Assembly (NCBI GenBank): GCA_900551775.1
Contig: URXI01000097.1
Location: 1 to 12,639 of the forward strand
DNA length: 12,639 bases
Reading direction: 5' to 3'
From: an uncultured Eubacterium sp.
GTDB lineage: Bacteria; Bacillota; Clostridia; Peptostreptococcales; Anaerovoracaceae
Positions 9,976 to 12,639 of this stretch are shown here, piece after piece (positions within the stretch are counted from its first letter, which is position 1; each line of letters starts with the position of its first letter). Under the pieces are notes generated by a model that had not been told where the DNA came from, searched no databases, and was given only the letters and a program-made list of their open reading frames with translations. The position numbers and the translations under genes were made by a program.

Positions 9976-12639
9976 TTATTTCTTCCGTTTCCTTATCCCC
10001 AGGATTATGCTGATGCCCGCTAATGCTAAGAAAATGTACAACATAAGTCTCGATGTATCCCCCGTCTGTGGAATATCTTTCCTTCCTGGCTTCGCTGGCG
10101 TGTCGGGTTTTACTGGCTTGCTGAACTTAACGGTCTGCGCTTTATCATTCCAGTCTTCATGGCTCCCGATCAGTTTCCCATTACGGTACAGATATTCAAA
10201 AACAACCACTTCTTTGCCATATAAGTCTGCCTGTCTGAAATACAGCGGCACTGTGACTTTGCCATGATTTGCGCTGGCTTCAAACTGACGGGTTGTCGTT
10301 ACTTTTTCGCCATTGCAGTAGACAGGCTTTCTGGTAACTTTGTCCATCAACACAGCTTTCAAGGTATACTCTTCACCTTTTGTCAGCTGCCAATACTCAA
10401 CCGTATCTTTAATCAGGCCAGTTGCTGCGTGAGAAGCCGTTGTTCTTAAGTTCGGGAAGCGAATTGTCTGTTTCTCGTCGCTGATGTCTTTGTGGCTAGC
10501 AACAATCTTGCCGTTAGCTGCAAGTTCTAATGATTCATAAACCACAACTGCAGTTCCTGCCAACTTCGAGCCATCAAAGGTAAAGGATAAGGTAACCGTT
10601 CCGTTCGGATGGTCAGGCTTGAATATCCGTTCTGACGTAACGGGCTTTCCATCAACAAGTAGTATTTTGCCATCTGCCTTATCCATAAGTACGCCCCTCA
10701 CTTTGTACTCTCTTCCCGCAATGAGGTTATGGTATTTTACTTCATCGATAACAGTCACTTTCTTGTCAGCCTTGGATACATGGGCATTGGTCTCACGATC
10801 CATTGCGGTCGTGCCAATCTGCGGAAAATGCACCGTCTGCTTCTTGTCATCCATGTCCTTATGCACTGCCACTTCCCTGCCATCCTGATACAGTGTCTCG
10901 TATACCACGATCGTCTTTCCAGCCAGCGCCGAACCGTCAAAGGTGAACTCCACATTGACCTTCCCGTCAGCAGACTTCGGCGTGAAGCTCTTTTCCGCCG
11001 TGACTTCTCTGCCATTTGCAAGTAACACCTTGCCTGTATCCTTGTCCATAAGTACGCCATTGATGACATATTCTTTGCCCGGCGTCAGGTTGCGGTATGC
11101 AACAGCGTCTACGATGGTCACCCTGCTGTCCGCATTTACGATGTGATCTTTGGTCTCGCTGTCTGTCGCCGTCGTTCCGATATATGGTGTTGACGGACTT
11201 GGTCCCGGTTCTGGAGGGGGCGGCGGTGTTGTTTCTTTTGCATCATTTTTGATTTCTCCAGCATTAATATTATCCGTGGTATTGATCTTTATTTGCAATC
11301 TCTTTGCGCTGCTGTCCTGCCTTGCCGTCGTGATGCTTCTGTAGATGTTAAGTCCCGCTGTTGCAGGGACGCTGTTTACCGTAACGGTCGGTGCCTGTTC
11401 CGCCATTGCGCCCTCCTGGACATTGGAAAGGGACATCCTTACATTGCCGTCCTTATCGACTTTGATAAGGTAGGCCGCACCCGTTTCTGCCGTCAGCTTC
11501 AGGGTGGTTTCTTTGTTCACTGCAATCCTGCCGTCTGCCAGTTCCTCAAGATTCACTTCCGTTTTGCCGAGAATTGCAGATACAAGGGTTCCCGCCGTCA
11601 GCTTCACATCCACATGATAATCAAACACCTTGTTCCCGTCGTTGTCAGTTTTCTGTATCTGCTCATCCTTGTTGTCGGGGTTTTCGACCATTACAGGCGT
11701 ATAAACAGTCTGTGCGGTCACTGCACTGCTGTTATCCGTATCTGCAAACACGATTGTTTTCACTACAGGGTTATTGACATCTGCCTGTTTTTCTTCTGCA
11801 GTGAAGTCTGCATAATAGCCTGTGTAAGCAACGGTCGGGATATATGTCCCCTGCTGCCCATCATAGGCGTAGGTATAGGTGTTGCCGTCTACGGCAAAGC
11901 GTAAAGTCTTACCGTTTGCCAGCTCCACATCAACAGTCTCACCGCTCCTTACAGTGATCTTCGTCTTTGCCATATCCTTATGGGTCTTGACGATAACTCT
12001 TCCGTCTTCGCTTTCCGCATCGGTATCAAGTACATACTGTTTCCCATCCACCTTCATCCTTGCAGCAGGATAGCGGTTCAGTGTTTCCACAGTGATCGTA
12101 GCCACACCGTAGCCGTCCATGACTGCCTTGAGGGTCGTTCCGTCTGCATCTTTTCCGTCTTCGTCCTTGCTGATTTCAAGGGGAACTGATTTTATGCCGT
12201 CTCCTGCCACGAAGTAGAACGGGGTATCATTCAGAATGTGTGTATTCTTTGTCGTCAGTTCCTTCAGATAATACACGCCTTCAGGAATTTTCGTACTTGT
12301 AACAGTCTTTCCATCGGGCTGTACTTTAATGGTGTCGATCAGGGTGTCCGCTGGCAGTGCTGCCTTATCATAACTGATGGATGCAGCGTTATAGATTCCG
12401 AATACTGCACCATCATCTTTGTTATATGTGTCAGACTGGTAACCTGTCTCAAACATTTTGGTAAAGTCAAGTTCAACTTCAACATACTTGTTGGTGCTCG
12501 TCAGCGACTCCCAGACAAGTGGCGTGAACTGGTCCTTATATTTCAGTTCAACTTCATAAAATTTTTCGTTGTCAGCAACATATCCATTGGGTGCGGACAG
12601 TTCGCGGATGATATATTTTCCAAGTGGCAGCTCGCCGGA
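9976..12639 (-). CDS. Sortase-anchored SpaA/Cna-B and VaFE-repeat surface protein (5' end outside window)
   Basis: 887 residues of a cell-wall-anchored adhesin are visible. The frame is open to the window edge, so the start and signal peptide lie beyond it. The visible part begins inside a SpaA/Cna-B (prealbumin-like) module (LPLGKYIIRELSAPNGYV, residues 4-21), followed by a second one starting at KDDGAVFGIYNA (74-85) and including the IPEGVYYLKEL segment (118-128). Residues about 150-465 are beta-rich without a family I recognise. A proline linker (about 470-486) leads to three VaFE/T-Q ester repeats at 487-607, 608-730 and 731-838. The C-terminus has IPQTGD (856-861), a hydrophobic segment LMLYIFLALAGISIILG and the tail RKRKK, the three parts of a sortase signal. 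Such proteins are frequent cargo of clostridial conjugative elements and probably act in cell contact or attachment; that is inference. No terminator follows, so the downstream genes may be read through from here. Confidence 0.9.
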   Translation of the reverse strand, partial: SGELPLGKYIIRELSAPNGYVADNEKFYEVELKYKDQFTPLVWESLTSTNKYVEVELDFTKMFETGYQSDTYNKDDGAVFGIYNAASISYDKAALPADTLIDTIKVQPDGKTVTSTKIPEGVYYLKELTTKNTHILNDTPFYFVAGDGIKSVPLEISKDEDGKDADGTTLKAVMDGYGVATITVETLNRYPAARMKVDGKQYVLDTDAESEDGRVIVKTHKDMAKTKITVRSGETVDVELANGKTLRFAVDGNTYTYAYDGQQGTYIPTVAYTGYYADFTAEEKQADVNNPVVKTIVFADTDNSSAVTAQTVYTPVMVENPDNKDEQIQKTDNDGNKVFDYHVDVKLTAGTLVSAILGKTEVNLEELADGRIAVNKETTLKLTAETGAAYLIKVDKDGNVRMSLSNVQEGAMAEQAPTVTVNSVPATAGLNIYRSITTARQDSSAKRLQIKINTTDNINAGEIKNDAKETTPPPPPEPGPSPSTPYIGTTATDSETKDHIVNADSRVTIVDAVAYRNLTPGKEYVINGVLMDKDTGKVLLANGREVTAEKSFTPKSADGKVNVEFTFDGSALAGKTIVVYETLYQDGREVAVHKDMDDKKQTVHFPQIGTTAMDRETNAHVSKADKKVTVIDEVKYHNLIAGREYKVRGVLMDKADGKILLVDGKPVTSERIFKPDHPNGTVTLSFTFDGSKLAGTAVVVYESLELAANGKIVASHKDISDEKQTIRFPNLRTTASHAATGLIKDTVEYWQLTKGEEYTLKAVLMDKVTRKPVYCNGEKVTTTRQFEASANHGKVTVPLYFRQADLYGKEVVVFEYLYRNGKLIGSHEDWNDKAQTVKFSKPVKPDTPAKPGRKDIPQTGDTSRLMLYIFLALAGISIILGIRKRKK
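10126..11181 (-). repeat. Three tandem VaFE / T-Q ester-bond repeat domains
   Basis: Three tandem modules of 121, 123 and about 108 residues lie at 11181-10819, 10818-10450 and 10449-10126. Each opens with a TTA strand and contains a D-V-x-Y strand, L-x-x-G-x-E-Y, a VLMDK turn, V-V-(Y/F)-E, S/V-H-(K/E)-D and QT(V/I). In the known T-Q ester domains (Clostridium perfringens Cpe0147 type), a Thr and a Gln form an ester cross-link helped by Asp, Glu and His. Candidates here are Thr489 or 490, Asp511, Glu581, His593 and Gln601 in repeat 1. In repeat 2 they are Thr610 or 611, Asp632, Glu702, His716 and Gln724, and in repeat 3 Thr733 or 734, Asp745, Glu815, His827 and Gln835. The His-to-Gln spacing is eight in all three. 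Repeat 3 is shortened between its first two strands and most divergent. Confidence 0.8.

Noticed and set aside
10007..12189. Plus-strand open frames opposite the adhesin gene
   Set aside because: The minus-strand adhesin frame has clear domains and a sorting signal through this whole stretch; the plus-strand frames have no domain features.
1..12639. CRISPR arrays, tRNA, rRNA and riboswitches
   Set aside because: No direct-repeat array, no cloverleaf-like or conserved RNA sequence, and no long untranslated leader was seen.

Overview
The window looks like part of an integrative and conjugative element (ICE) of the Tn1549/CTn family from a Gram-positive, Clostridia-like Firmicute (Lachnospiraceae, Erysipelotrichaceae or a relative). 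The evidence is the gene set: a giant DNA methylase/SNF2 helicase fusion, a DUF3991/Toprim protein, a RadC-like JAB protein, DUF5688 and DUF3846 proteins, a TnpV-like protein and an LPXTG-type surface protein. Strong AAGGAGG ribosome binding sites and composition judged by eye to be in the mid-40s % GC fit this. The host species cannot be named from the window.

Every supported gene is on the minus strand, so transcription runs from right to left. No gene-free stretch exceeds 93 bases and no clear internal promoter is visible, which suggests one long operon. In transcription order: (1) 12639-9976, a surface adhesin whose 5' end lies outside the window, with SpaA/Cna-B-like modules, a long unassigned beta-rich region, a proline linker, three VaFE/T-Q ester repeats and an IPQTGD sorting signal; (2) 9956-9744, a 70-residue protein of unknown function; (3) 9741-3091, a 2216-residue protein with an ArdC-like N-terminus, an N6-adenine methylase and an SNF2-type helicase; (4) 3072-2965, a 35-codon ORF; (5) 2968-2033, a DUF5688 protein; (6) 2023-1088, a DUF3991/Toprim primase-like protein; (7) 1137-988, a 49-codon ORF overlapping both neighbours; (8) 995-504, a RadC-like JAB protein; (9) 501-94, a DUF3846 protein; (10) 93-1, a non-coding end with two nested or adjacent inverted repeats, possibly an oriT or a terminator.

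The most notable structure is inside gene 3. A complete TnpV-like gene (8903-8622) with its own near-perfect ribosome binding site lies in the +1 frame of the helicase gene. It is followed 13 bases later by a perfect 13-bp hairpin with a U-tract that looks like an intrinsic terminator. The big reading frame stays open through all of this and encodes a low-complexity Gly/Arg/Glu/Asp-rich linker there. So a gene-plus-terminator cassette is nested within, and translated in a different frame from, an apparently intact 6.6-kb gene.

Functionally, genes 3 to 9 look like the DNA-processing, maintenance and anti-defence module of a conjugative element. The adhesin would act at the cell surface, possibly in mating contact or host attachment. 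Two short ORFs sit exactly where their stop codons overlap the next start codon (ATGA and ATGTATAA), so translational coupling is likely.
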